A stretch of DNA of 64,000 bases from Pseudomonadota bacterium (lineage in GTDB: Bacteria > Pseudomonadota > Gammaproteobacteria > Steroidobacterales > Steroidobacteraceae): NCBI GenBank assembly GCA_016713725.1, contig JADJOO010000014.1, forward strand, positions 62,001-126,000, written 5' to 3'. Numbering within the stretch: position 1 is the stretch's first letter; the number at the start of each line of letters is the position of its first letter. The position numbers and the translations under genes were made by a program. Shown one piece after another: positions 1 through 11,203 of this stretch. Under the pieces are notes generated by a model, which saw only the letters and a program-made list of their open reading frames with translations, had not been told where the DNA came from and ran no database searches.

Positions 1-1762
1 TCAATGACCCAGTTGACACAGTCGGCACCCTCGGTCTATTTCGTTTCTTATGGAGCCGGGTCGCCGCAAGTGTCCATGCGCGGCAGCAGCAACCGTCTCG
101 CCCAGGACCCGGGAGTCGGATTCTTTACCGACGGCATCTACACGGCAGCAAGTACGCAGTTCACGCATGGACCCGTGGATGTCGCCCGTGTGGAAGTCAT
201 TTCGGGGCCGCAGGCCACGGTCTACGGACGCAACACCATCGCCGGCGCAATTAATCTCGTAACGAACGATCCGAAGGACTATTTCGAGGGCAGTATTTCA
301 GGCGGCTATGGCGGTAGCGCTACGGACGGCGACGATCTTTGGCATGCACAAGCGCTTCTGTCGGGTCCCATCACGGATACGCTAAGCGGTCGCGTCGTCT
401 ATGAACACAAGGATCAGGACGGATACCTTTATGACCATAGCTCCGGTACGCGTCTTGGCTCCTCAACAATGGACTACTTTCGGGGCAGATTGATCTGGAC
501 GCCGTCGGATAGCACGAGTGTCAAGCTCACCGGCGAGTATGAGAAGAACAACACTGCTCGTTGGGAGGCCTGGGGCTATTTCCCAGGCGGCGTGCACCCC
601 TTCGCTCCCACGCTTCCCGTTGACCAGATTTATTTACAGGCGTGTCGGGGTCTGGGTCCTATTGGGAAATTCGCGCCCTGCGCGGCCAGCCTGAACAGGG
701 TCGCGCGACCCTCACGCGCGGCTATTTGGAGATCACGCAGGAAACCGGGATCGGAGATATCACGTCGCAGACATCCTACGCGGAAGCGCGCTACACGCTG
801 CAGCACGATTCCGACGTTACGCCACACGACCTGGCCTATCTGGTACGTCCCACGGACAACGACACCTTCACCAGGAAATCCGGCTCTCCGGCACCGAGGC
901 AAGCTGGACCTGGCTGGGGGCTCTACTATTTGCGCGACAAGCAGCGAATGTCCAACGAAAATCGTTTCGGACCCGAGTCAATTTTTGGGCCCTGGGCTTG
1001 TCGAGTCAATATTACGAGATGACCCAAACGACCGACTCCTACGCCGTCTTTGGCCAGATCGACTACCAGTTGGCGCCGAAGCTGCGAACAACATTAGGCG
1101 CGCGCTGGTCACGCGATGAGAAGAGGGCGCCCTTCGTGGGTTTCAACACTCTCGTTTCGGGGGTTTCGACGCCGCCGATCGATCTGGTACGTGAAGACAG
1201 TTGGGATTCGACGACATACCTGGCGAGCGTGGACTATTCATGGAACGATTGGATCATGACCTATGCCAGTTACAGTACAGGCTTCAAGGCAGGGGGGTTC
1301 CAGGAGGGCGTGAACCCGGTGGTCGTGTCTACCTATTATGATCCCGAAACGGTCGAACAGGTCGAGGTTGGTCTGAAGAGCGATCTATTCGACGGACGTG
1401 TCCGATTCAACGTGTCGGCGTATCGTTCACGGTACGAAGACCTGCAGGTCAACAATTTCAGGATTCTGCCGACTGGTCCGGTGCAATTGATCCAGAACGC
1501 CGCGGGGGCTCTGGTCTATGGTTTCGACGTCGAAGCCAAGGTTCAGATCGGCGAGCATTTCATTTTGACTGCGCTCGACAGCTACATTCCAACCGCGAAA
1601 ATCGAGGGCTTCAGCAGTATCGGCGGTTTCCCCAGCATCGAAGGGTTCCGTATCCCACGCACACCGGAGAATTCTTATACCCTTGCGCTGGACTATGGCA
1701 CTGAGCTCAACGCGGAAGTCCGGTTCAAGGCTCGTGCAGAATATTCACATCGTAGCGATTTC

Positions 1763-1781
1763 AGTAGTGTCCGGACGTTAG
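1763..1781 (+). repeat. Left terminal inverted repeat of the IS4-family element
   Basis: AGTAGTGTCCGGACGTTAG, perfect reverse complement of 3070-3088. The 11-bp target duplication lies immediately to its left at 1752-1762. Confidence 0.92.
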
Positions 1782-1903
1782 CGGGCTCGGCGCCCATAAG
1801 TGCATGATCTAAACGAGATAAATCGTGGTTTCTTTTGGTCTCGATTTCGACCTGGCCGAGCGCTGGTGCGACCCTGCGAGAACCGTTCTCGTGGGTGCTC
1901 ACC

Positions 1904-3073
1904 ATGCACGTTGGCAAGCTTGTGTTCGCGCAGTTGACTGGGCACTTTGCCGCTGACGACGTTTCGCCGATGCGTGGCGGCGTACGGCGGCGAGCACAAG
2001 ATCAAGAGCTTCTCGTGCCTCGATCAGTTCCTCTGCCTGGCGTTCGCTCAGTTGACCTACCGCGAGAGCCTGCGCGACATCGAAGCCTGCCTGCGGGCGC
2101 AGAGCGACAAGCTCTATCACATGGGCATTCGCAGTCGTGTTTCCCGCAGCACGCTCGCGGACGCGAACGAAGCTCGCGACTGGCGTATCTACGCGGACTT
2201 TGCGCAGCGCCTGATCGGCATCGCCCGCAAGCTCTATGCCGACGAGCCGTTTTGGAGTCGACCTGAGGGAAGACGGTCCACGCGCTGGATGCGACCACCA
2301 TCGACTTGTGCCTGTCGGTCTTTCCGTGGGCACCGTTCCGTTCGACGAAGGCGGCCGTGAAGTTGCACACGCTGCTCGATCTGCGCGGCAATATCCCGGC
2401 GTTTATCCATATCAGCGACGGCAAGCTGCACGACGTCAATATCCTCGATCAGTTGCGACCGGAACCGGGCGCGTTCTACGTGATGGACCGGGGCTACCTG
2501 GACTTCGAGCGGCTCTTCCGCTTGCACACCGCGGGCAGCTTCTTCGTGACCCGCGGCAAATCGAACCTCAGAGTGCAACGTCGCTATTCCAGAGCCGTCG
2601 ATCGGGTCACGGGCCTGATCTGCGATCAGACGGTCGTGCTGACGGGTTTCTACTCGAGCCAGAACTTCGACACGCCGCTGCGACGCATTCGCTTCAAGGA
2701 CCCCAAGACAGGCAAGCGCCTCGTCTTCCTGACCAACAATTTCCGCCTCTCGGCGCTGACGATCACCGAGCTGTACCGGTGCCGTTGGCAGGTGGAGTTG
2801 TTCTTCAAATGGATCAAGCAGCATCTGCGGATCAAGCAGTTCTACGGCACCAGCGAGAATGCGGTGAAGACGCAGATCTGGATCGCGGTCTCGGTCTACG
2901 TGCTGGTGGCGATCGTCAGAAAGCGGTTGAAGATTCAAGCCAGCCTCTACGAAATGCTACAGATCCTGAGCCTGACCATGTTCGAGCAACCCCCTTTAAA
3001 CACGCTGTTTTCTCAAATCCAAGGTCGGCAAAGCGACACCGAACTCGCTAAGCAACTGAATTTGTTCAACTAA
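1904..3073 (+). pseudogene. IS4-family DDE transposase, frameshifted
   Basis: Starts MHVGKLVFAQLT, then in another frame reads TTFRRCVAAYGGEHKIKSF and the long N-terminal domain (FSCLDQFLCLAFAQLTYRES). The C-terminal two thirds (from about 2306) contain VMDRGYLDF with the second catalytic Asp, and ELYRCRWQVELFFKWIK, which matches the IS4 signature Y-x2-R-x3-E-x6-K exactly. An extra T near 1946 and two indels around 2265-2300 split the coding sequence into three frames. If these are sequencing errors the enzyme would be about 385 residues and intact; otherwise the element is dead. Stop TAA at 3071-3073 lies inside the right inverted repeat. Confidence 0.88.
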
Positions 3074-3088
3074 CGTCCGGACACTACT
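3070..3088 (-). repeat. Right terminal inverted repeat of the IS4-family element
   Basis: CTAACGTCCGGACACTACT, perfect reverse complement of the left end. It overlaps the transposase stop codon region and is followed by the second copy of the target duplication at 3089-3099. Confidence 0.92.
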
Positions 3089-3345
3089 GTAGCGATTTCG
3101 AGAACGAACTCGACGCATCGCTGCGACCGGATGGTTCTTTTGCAACAGCACCGCTGCCAGGTTATGGCCTGATCAACATGTCAGCCGGCTTGAGCATAGG
3201 CCTATGGAGTTTCGACGCATTCGTCCGCAATGCTGCAAACAAGGGTTATTTCGTGACGGCCACCACGGCGGGCAGAAACACTTTCCCGCTGCTCGTGCCC
3301 GGCGAGCCCCGCACGTGGGAAGCGACGGTGACGCGACGCTTCTGA

Positions 3346-3885
3346 TGGTTGACCGCCGTCGCTCCATGCGGCGCATCAAACTCACGCATGATCGGGTCGT
3401 GTCGCGGTCAATTTGCCGCGGCGACGTTGTGTTCGACTTGGTCGGGTCGCGTTGATCCCGCGATTACGCTCGCGACACTGCGGCGAGCCTACGGAATATG
3501 CGAAAAACGCGGGGCCTTTATACCGAAATGCGGATTACCTTATAGGCGGTACGGCGTTGTGACTGCCGCTTCGAAGGAACAATATCGCCTGCAATGGATC
3601 GTTACGCATCCAACAACGGAAGCCTAATTCGCATCAATCCTGCCCTGCGAAACAAGCTTCTCGGCGAGCGTGATGCAGGATCTTTGTCACTCTGGCCACA
3701 CGACGAACAGGTCTAATTGGAACTACATCCGACGCATCAACGGGAAGATGGAACGATCAAGCCGCACGGTGGCGATCAGATTTGCGTCATCCTTTGGGGA
3801 AATCGGCCACGTCGCCGCTTGGGCAGTCTCGCTATCTTAGCCAGGGCAGCGTAATCTGAATCCATCTGGAAAAGGAGAAGATCAA
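3346..3885. other. Intergenic region, no recognisable gene
   Basis: About 540 bases between the receptor end and the cytochrome gene. Short open frames are present (for example 3349-3627) but their translations are Cys/Arg/Ser-rich, have no recognisable domain and no ribosome binding site. A good Shine-Dalgarno (AAAGGAGAAG) at about 3871-3880 belongs to the downstream cytochrome gene. Confidence 0.6.
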
Positions 3886-4227
3886 ATGTCACATCGGGTT
3901 CGCTGCATGTCACTTGGCCTTCTTATCCTGACCGGGGGAGTGACGGTCGCATCCGGGCAACAACTGAAATCGTCAGAGCGCTTGTACCATCGCAACTGCG
4001 CCAGTTGTCATATGCCAGAAGCGTTCAAGTTCGCGCGTCCCTTGAGAAAAAATTCGGTGAGGCGACCAGAAGAAGCGCGCAGCGTGATCATGGAGGGCAT
4101 TCCGGGAGAAATGCCGGGATTCAAGTACATGCTCTCGCGAGCGGAGGTGACCATGATCATTCAATACCTGGCGCAGCTCGGGGAAACGCCAGCTGCGGTC
4201 ATCGCCAACGATCGAGTTGAGCCATGA
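3886..4227 (+). CDS. Small periplasmic class I cytochrome c
   Basis: 113 residues. The N-terminus is a Sec signal peptide (hydrophobic LGLLILTGGVTVASG, residues about 10-24). The mature part has one haem c site, CASCH (residues about 44-48), and a later Met-containing segment MPGFKYML that can supply the axial Met, so it is a mono-haem electron carrier in the periplasm. A strong ribosome binding site (AAAGGAGAAG) fixes the start at 3886. The stop TGA overlaps the ATG of the next gene (ATGA, 4224-4227), implying translational coupling and a shared role. The electron partner cannot be named from sequence. Confidence 0.88.
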   Translation: MSHRVRCMSLGLLILTGGVTVASGQQLKSSERLYHRNCASCHMPEAFKFARPLRKNSVRRPEEARSVIMEGIPGEMPGFKYMLSRAEVTMIIQYLAQLGETPAAVIANDRVEP

Positions 4228-6117
4228 TCGCAAGCATGTCGTCTCGGTACTCGGCATGCGCGGTGGTGATGGCAACGGTCGGCGCCTTATGGGGCTTTAT
4301 CAGGCGCCACTAGCGGCAGCCCCACGAACGCCGCACAAGCGGCGCAAGGATGCCGCTATTGACCGGGGCTGTGAAGGGGCCTTCAGGGCGCCGATGGCGG
4401 GTGTTACTGTGTCCGCGAAGGTGAGCGGCGCGCCCGTAACCATTTCCGTTTTTACGGACGAACACGGCGAATGCTTCTTTCCACCGTTGAGCCAGTCGGG
4501 CGCATTCGTCGTCGCTGCACAAGCTGCAGGGTACCAGCCGCAACGAGTCGAGGCTGCAGGTCGGCCCCGGTGGTCATCGTGTCGATTTCTCGCTGAAAGC
4601 CATCGATGACATCGTGCCGCAGCTTTCAAGTTGGCAGCAGCTGCAATCCTTGCCGGAAGAAACGCGCGAGCAGAGACGCGGCAAGGCCATCCTTATCAGG
4701 GCTTGTACGCAATGCCACCAGACGTCGAAAATTTTCGCGCGACGATTCGATGAAGCCGGCTGGCGGGCGTAATCAATGCGATGTGGTACTCGTCGTCAGA
4801 AGGGTCCCAATCCACCGGCGACGCCGGCGGCACTAGAGTCACGCAAAGCGGAGCTGGCTGCGTATCTGAACAAGATGATCGGGCCGAGTGCGACTCCGTT
4901 GCGGTTCGAGGCGCCGCCCCGGCCGTCCGGCGGAGCCTCTTGCCCATCATCTACGAGTACAGCGTTCCGAACGGGCAAGGCGGATATGCGCCAGAAAGCG
5001 GCAGCGATTGGTCAAGGACCTCCGATCGTCGCGGGCACGGGCACGTTAATCCATGACGCGACTGTGGACTTCGACGGTAATGTCTGGTTCACGGATCCCT
5101 ACTCGCCGATACCTGGCCGCACGGTGGGCAAGATAGACGGCGTAACTGGCGAGATGAAACCGTTCGCCATTCCCGGCGACGCACCAGGCTCCACCGCAAG
5201 GAGCCACGCCATAATTACCGCACGCGACGGAACCATCTGGTTCAACGTCATGATGGTTGGCAAGGGCGGCGCAGACCCAATTGCCGATGGTGGTCTGGGC
5301 TGCATTGATCCGCGTACGAATGAGACAAAGCTTTATCGGGTTCCGAAGGGGATGCCCGGAGTTGGCGGATGGATAAACGAGGACGGCCATGGAAACATCT
5401 GGACTTCGGCGGGTGGCTATCGCGGCGGCGAAGGCGCTTGGCTGTTTGATCGGAAGACGAGGCAGTTTCGGCAGTTCAGGTCTCTTCGTGAAGGAATGAC
5501 CTATGGCGTGGCGGGCGACGCCAGCGGTAATGGCTGGTGGGCGCAAATAAATAACGACGTGGTTGGGTACGTGGAGCTTCCGGCGGGCAAGGTCGGTGAG
5601 CTGCAGATTCCCTTCAGTTGGCAAGGTGCGCCGTTCCTCAAGCCTGGCGACATGAGCGAACAGGAATACTTCGAGACGTCTGTCGGCGTCGGCGGCGTGC
5701 GCGGGGGCGCACAGATGCCTCGCCGACTCAAGGGCGACCTGAACGGCGATGATGTCTGGGTGGCGAATTACTCCGGCAACAACCTGATGCGAATAAATTC
5801 AACATCGAAGAAGACCACCTATTACCCGGCGCCTGAGTTCGGCATGGCGGTCTACGATGTCGGCATCGACCATCTTCATCGTGTCTGGGTCGGCCTTCAG
5901 AACGGCGATGAAATCCCGGCAAGTTCGACCCGGATACGCGCGCCTGGACCATCTATCCGTTGCCGACCAGGGTGTGAGTGCTCGCAGCCTTGTGGTGGTC
6001 GAGTCGAAGGAGGACCGAAGTCGTAGTTCCGCCAACGATGCGCAGAAGGTCATCCGCATGATCGTCCGCACGCCGCAGGACTTGAAGGAACTCAAGAGCA
6101 AGTACTACCCACGTTGA
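4224..6117 (+). pseudogene. Composite secreted protein: carboxypeptidase-regulatory domain, cytochrome c site and Vgb-type beta-propeller; frameshifted
   Basis: Begins at 4224 with a signal/anchor (ACAVVMATVGALWGF). In a second frame it reads a carboxypeptidase regulatory-like fold (PMAGVTVSAKVSGAPV, VFTDEHGECFFPPL). In a third frame there is a haem motif CTQCH within IRACTQCHQTSKIF (about 4699-4740). The largest block (about 4776-5950) is a seven-bladed propeller of the streptogramin lyase (Vgb) type, with repeated blades such as DFDGNVWFTDPYSP, ARDGTIWFNV, DGHGNIWTSAGG and GDLNGDDVWVANY. A final shifted segment ends DLKELKSKYYPR. At least five frame changes occur over 1.9 kb. Start overlaps the upstream cytochrome stop. 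Function is inferred as periplasmic redox or sugar-ester related; lyase activity on streptogramin is not implied by the fold alone. Confidence 0.8.
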
Positions 6118-6269
6118 GCGGTGGCTGCTGCGTCTCGGTGGCTACCGCACTTCATCGCGCCGCAGTCTTGTTCGTGTGAGTGCCATCAGTGAAATCGGAG
6201 CGGCTTGATGTCGACAAGTGGTGACGGTAACAGCAAGAGCGCCGGCGCAGTGCCCAGGCACGCGAAACT

Positions 6270-6725
6270 ATGAGCACGCTGCTGCTGATCGCACATGGTA
6301 TCGCTGCCGTTTTTCTCATCGGCGCCGTTAGCCACCAGGCAGCGAGCGTGCTGCGCACGCTAGATGCGGCGCAAGGCAGGTTCGTTCAGCGCTTTGCCGG
6401 GGTGCGCGCGGCGGCCTATACGGAAGCGATCATCGTGCTCTATATGCTTACCATGCTGCTCGGGGCGCTGCTGTATCCAATTTACACGCTCGGCGTGCGT
6501 GAGGAGTTTCGCAGCGAGCTGCCGGGTGCTTTCGGCAGTTTCGAGATCAAGGAGCACTTTGCGGCACTGGGGCTGGGCTTACTGCCGACCTACTGGTGGC
6601 TGTGGCGGCGCCGGTCGCTCGAGGAGCTGGTCTCGGTACGACGCCTCGTGACACTCGTGCTGACCGTCGTCGCCTGGCTCGCTTTCCTCGTCGGCCACGT
6701 CCTGAACAACCTCGGAGGCATGTAG
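6270..6725 (+). CDS. Four-helix integral membrane protein, unknown function
   Basis: 151 residues with four predicted membrane spans (about residues 5-20, 48-70, 92-108 and 124-145). Arg-rich segments lie between helices 1-2 and 3-4. The frame is intact. No catalytic or cofactor motif is obvious; two His occur near helix 1 (AHGIA, VSHQA) and one near the end (GHVLNN). It is followed two bases after its stop by another small membrane ORF, so the two may form a complex. I do not recognise the family. Confidence 0.65.
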   Translation: MSTLLLIAHGIAAVFLIGAVSHQAASVLRTLDAAQGRFVQRFAGVRAAAYTEAIIVLYMLTMLLGALLYPIYTLGVREEFRSELPGAFGSFEIKEHFAALGLGLLPTYWWLWRRRSLEELVSVRRLVTLVLTVVAWLAFLVGHVLNNLGGM

Positions 6726-6727
6726 CC

Positions 6728-7038
6728 TTGCAGTGCTCGCCAGCCCTGTTTGCCCCCGTCTTCGCTATTGTCTATGGGGCGCTTTATGCGGCGAAACTGC
6801 CCATTTTTATCTACTATCCGCTGCACGGCGAGCTTGCGCTGGAGCGCCTCCCGCCAAACGATGGCCCAGGCATGCTCTGGTATGGATGGCTCGCAGCAGG
6901 CTCGGTCGCAGGACTCACGGCCGTGACGCTTGTGCCGGCGCGCTGGGCGCGCGTGTGCCCGCCTCCGCGGGCTTGATTTCCGCGCTGGCCGGCATGGTCC
7001 TCATCCTGATCGGGGAATTGCACTGGTTCGTCGCGTAG
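6728..7038 (+). pseudogene. Small membrane protein (three predicted helices), one frameshift
   Basis: Starts at TTG 6728, directly after the stop of the preceding membrane gene. Frame 1 reads PALFAPVFAIVYGALYAAKL, then a polar loop and WYGWLAAGSVAGLTAVTLVP (to about 6950). A frame change then leads into GLISALAGMVLILIGELHWF, ending at 7038. Restoring the frame gives about 103 residues and three helices. The tight spacing suggests co-translation with 6270-6725. Function unknown. Confidence 0.55.
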
Positions 7039-7306
7039 TCGGCCACCTTGCGCGGCCGAGCATGGATCATCCGATACCGACCCACTCGCCGGCGTCGGAA
7101 TGGTATCGAGCCAGCTGTCGCCGTCGATCCAGTCGTCCGGCACCTTGGCGCCGGTGCGAAGTCCTGTCGATTCTGCGGTCAAGTTCCTCGAAGCTGTTCC
7201 AACAGCCTGCATCAGTGCCGTCCTATTGGACGTTCGCCGGGAGCTAGGACGGTTACCACAGCTGACTCTCGGTCGCAAACACGAGCCCGCCCACTCGGGA
7301 CTTCAC

Positions 7307-7492
7307 CGTGGTGAAAACACGCTCGAGGTCAGGGTCGCGAACCCGTGGGTCAACCGGTTGATCGGTGATGCGCAGCTGGGTGCAAAGAAGGTGACCTTTA
7401 CTACGCTTCCCACCTATGGCGCGGACGCGCCGTTGCGTCCGTCGGGGCTCATGGGGCCGGTTCAGTTGCTGGGACTCGAAAGACAACAGTAA
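7307..7492 (+). pseudogene. C-terminal remnant of a GH106-like alpha-L-rhamnosidase
   Basis: About 61 codons reading RGENTLEVRVANPWVNRLIG, then a segment KVTFTTLPTYGADAPLRPSG, ending GPVQLLGLERQQ. This matches my memory of the C-terminal sugar-binding-like domain of family 106 glycoside hydrolases, where a GENTLEI-VANLW-NRLIGD block precedes a PSGLLGPV end. Nothing upstream (7040-7300) can be joined to it convincingly, so the rest of the gene has been deleted or scrambled. It shows that a glycoside-degrading gene once lay next to the TonB receptor. Confidence 0.6.
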
Positions 7493-7590
7493 CGGAGCGC
7501 GATCGCTCCGCCGCGTTCGAGAGTTCATTTAAGGTGTAGAGCTGACGGCCACGTTTCGGAACTCAGGCCATCTCGCGAGGGAGGAACGGC

Positions 7591-9252
<1,662 letters not shown>

Positions 9253-9720
9253 TAGCACGGTCGAATGCGATCGCATGGTGCATGCCACTTTATGTGCGCG
9301 AGTTTCGATTGGTAGACGTGCCAACTCGCCATGGCGAACGCTACGCGCGTGTGTCGTGCGACCCGAACGGCGGGCTGTTCGGAAAAAGCTCGGTCGCGAT
9401 GCACGCAACTCGTTGACCCGCATGGGCCGGCCGCCGGGTTCGGTCGGTAAGTTCGCGCAGGGCTCGGTATAGGCTCGGTCGGTGGGAGCGGTTCGGTCGG
9501 TGCGCCGAAAATCTCTTCGCGGTCTTCGACTTGCTCGCGCCGAACCGCGGGCTCCGTCGTACTGAAAATCCGCGTGTCGATGGTTCGATTCCGTTCCGGG
9601 AACGGTGCATTCCGGGGTGCATTCCGGTCACACGGTTTACATCTCATTCCGGACTCCAGTGGCAGGATAGTTGTCGCCTCGATCATGTGCGCTCACGGAG
9701 GAGCCTGTGAAGAGCGTGCG
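9253..9720. other. Intergenic region without recognisable genes
   Basis: About 470 bases with several overlapping short frames on both strands, all Arg/Pro-rich in the manner of GC-rich non-coding DNA. A run of related GGTCGGT/GGCTCGGT words occurs at 9435-9500. A Shine-Dalgarno-like GGAGGA at about 9698-9703 precedes the transposase fragment that follows. Confidence 0.5.
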
Positions 9721-9963
9721 ATGACCAGAGCCTATTCTCCCGCCTTTAAGCGAAAGATGATTGAACGGCTGATTGGGAGTGATGCGATCAGCGCTTTGCA
9801 GCTTTCCAAGGAGACCGGACTTCGTCAGCAGAACCTCTCGCGCTGGCTTCGGGAGGCGCGTAGCTTGCCTTGCACCGGGATCGCGAAGGCGAGCCTCGTG
9901 AAGACGCTCGCGAAGATCAGGCCGTGGAACGAGGCCACCGGGCATGTAGGGGACGCGCACTGA
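9721..9963 (+). pseudogene. N-terminal fragment of a transposase (helix-turn-helix domain)
   Basis: 80 residues. The first 50 (YSPAFKRKMIERLIG, QLSKETGLRQQNLSRWL) form a transposase-type helix-turn-helix like that in orfA-type IS proteins, including the S-RW recognition-helix ending. After REARSLP the sequence loses resemblance and the frame stops at 9963, so only the DNA-binding part remains. No terminal repeats can be assigned. Confidence 0.6.
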
Positions 9964-10365
9964 TTCGCTCGTTTCCCTCGGCCGCGCGCGACGGCACAGA
10001 ATTTCTCGGGAGCAACTACGTGCCAATGGGCCGTGCCGTCTGATGTCAGCGCTTGCTGGCGTTTCGAGTGAACGATCAAATCCGAAATCTCGCTTTTGGT
10101 CCCTGCGCCAGACCGTCCTGACGGTAAAAAGATGCTCGAAAATTCCCGACGCAGCAAACACTTAATGCATTTGATGGCGGCACTTTTCCGGGCCATTTGC
10201 GACCCGCAGCAGGGCTCGGTGACGTCGTTCACGAACGGTGCGGCGACCGATAGATGTCAATACATCTCGAAAGGTAGCCCATGCACGAGCGCCGATCGTT
10301 CTCGATAGATGTCGATAGATGCTGAAAGCGATTCTTGGGACCCGAATCAACTTGACGGTAAATCT
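9964..10365. other. Gene-free stretch with short repeats, left of the IS6 element
   Basis: No protein-like frame. It contains one copy of a 16-bp direct repeat (10114-10129), two imperfect 26-bp direct copies starting CGATAGATGTC (about 10249 and 10304), and a small palindrome AGATGT-CAAT-ACATCT (10252-10267). Confidence 0.5.
10114..10129 (+). repeat. 16-bp direct repeat, left copy
   Basis: CGTCCTGACGGTAAAA, identical to 14230-14245. The inner TGACGGTAAA also occurs at 10353-10362 beside the IS6 left end. The two full copies bracket the IS6 element, integrase fragment, Fic gene and helical-repeat gene. Confidence 0.6.
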
Positions 10366-11203
10366 GGGTTCTGGTGCATTGGCGGTCGAGCCCTAGAATC
10401 CGCGTCCCTTTCCGAGGACGGACCGGATGACGACACGTATCGCACGCGACCCTATCTATAGAGGTCGTCGTTTCTCGCCCGAGATCATTGAACTCTGCGT
10501 CCGCTGGTACATCACGTACCGCCTGGGCTACCGCGACCTGGTCGCGATGATGGCCGAGCGCGGCATCGAAGTGTCCCACACGACTATCATGCGCTGGGTG
10601 CTGCGCTACGTTCCAGAGTACGAGCGTAGATGGGCGCGTTTCGCGAGATCGCCGGGATCGTCCTGGCGCATGGATGAGACGGCCGTGTCGGTTCGAGGCG
10701 GGCGGCACTACCTGTATCGCGCGGTGGATCGACGTGGGAAGTCGGTCGCGTCGCTGCTCTGCAATGATCGAAGCATGGAATCCGCCCAGGCATTCTTCCG
10801 CGCGGCGGTGAGCCAGGGGCCGTGCCGTGGCCTGAGAAGATCAACGTCGACGGCAACAGCGCCACGCACCGGGGATTGCGCATGCTGGCAACGGAAGATC
10901 GGCGCTGGCAGGGCGTGAAGGTCAGGTCACGCCGCTATCTCAACAACGTGGTCGAGCAGGACCATCGCGCCATCAAGCAGCGGTGCGCTGCGATGCTGGG
11001 CCTTAAGAGCTTTCGTTCGGCCGCGATCACGCTCGCCGGAGTCGAGCTCGCTCATCGGGTTCGCAAGCAGCAGTACTCGCTGTCGACTGGCATGAAGGGG
11101 CGGGCCGGTTCGCTGAAGGAATTGTGGGACTCGGCACTAGCCGGTTCCGGCGCGCCGATGTGCCGGGACGACGACCGACATTCACCAATGCACCAGAACT
11201 CAG
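10366..11203 (+). mobile_element. IS6-family insertion sequence, about 0.84 kb
   Basis: Ends carry inverted repeats with a 15-bp identical core, GTTCTGGTGCATTGG (10368-10382) against its complement at 11185-11199. Length and the single DDE transposase fit the IS6/IS26 family. No target duplication is visible: flanks are CGGTAAATCT on the left and CAGCGCACCG on the right. This is common for IS6 members that moved by cointegration or suffered adjacent deletion. Exact outer ends are uncertain by 1-3 bases. Confidence 0.8.
10427..11203 (+). pseudogene. IS6-family transposase, one frameshift, reading through the IS end
   Basis: First frame (to about 10830) begins MTTRIARDPIYRGRRFSPEI, carries the helix-turn-helix (GIEVSHTTIMRWV) and WRMDETAV with the first catalytic Asp. 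The second frame supplies NVDGNSAT (second Asp) and VVEQDHRAIKQR (catalytic Glu), completing the DDE triad. A single indel near 10820-10830 separates them. The second frame has no stop inside the element and continues across the right inverted repeat into the integrase remnant, up to 11553. With the indel repaired the enzyme would have all catalytic residues. Confidence 0.85.

Larger units (their letters stand above)
1763..3088 (+). mobile_element. IS4-family insertion sequence, 1326 bp, with 11-bp target duplication
   Basis: The element is bounded by perfect 19-bp inverted repeats (1763-1781 and 3070-3088) and flanked by an 11-bp direct repeat GTAGCGATTTC (1752-1762 and 3089-3099). Removing the element and one copy of the repeat restores the receptor reading frame (R-S-D-F-E-N), which fixes the boundaries to the base. 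IS4-family elements typically give duplications of about this length. The perfect ends and identical target copies indicate a fairly recent insertion, although the transposase reads as frameshifted here. Confidence 0.93.
1..3345 (+). pseudogene. TonB-dependent outer-membrane receptor, interrupted by an IS element and frameshifted; 5' end outside window
   Basis: The visible N-terminal part is a TonB plug domain: it contains a VSMRGSSNR segment, then VEVISGPQATVYGRNTIAGA, the usual last plug strands. A 22-strand-type barrel follows (YASYSTGFKAGGFQEG, QVEVGLKSDLFDGRVRFN), as in receptors that import large substrates through the outer membrane. Coding frame changes at about 640, 870, 920 and 1000. 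At 1763 an IS4-family element cuts the gene. The receptor resumes after the target duplication at 3100 and ends EATVTRRF, with the C-terminal Phe typical of outer-membrane barrels, at the TGA 3343-3345. The start lies upstream of the window. Substrate unknown; the GH106 remnant nearby hints at glycosides, which is inference only. The IS insertion alone should inactivate it. Confidence 0.9.

Noticed and set aside
3349..3627. Short plus-strand ORF of 92 codons after the TonB receptor
   Set aside because: No ribosome binding site, no domain and atypical Cys/Arg/Ser-rich composition.
9574..9720. Longer N-terminal extension of the transposase fragment from 9574
   Set aside because: The recognisable domain begins exactly at ATG 9721, which has a GGAGGA element upstream; the extension has no family resemblance.
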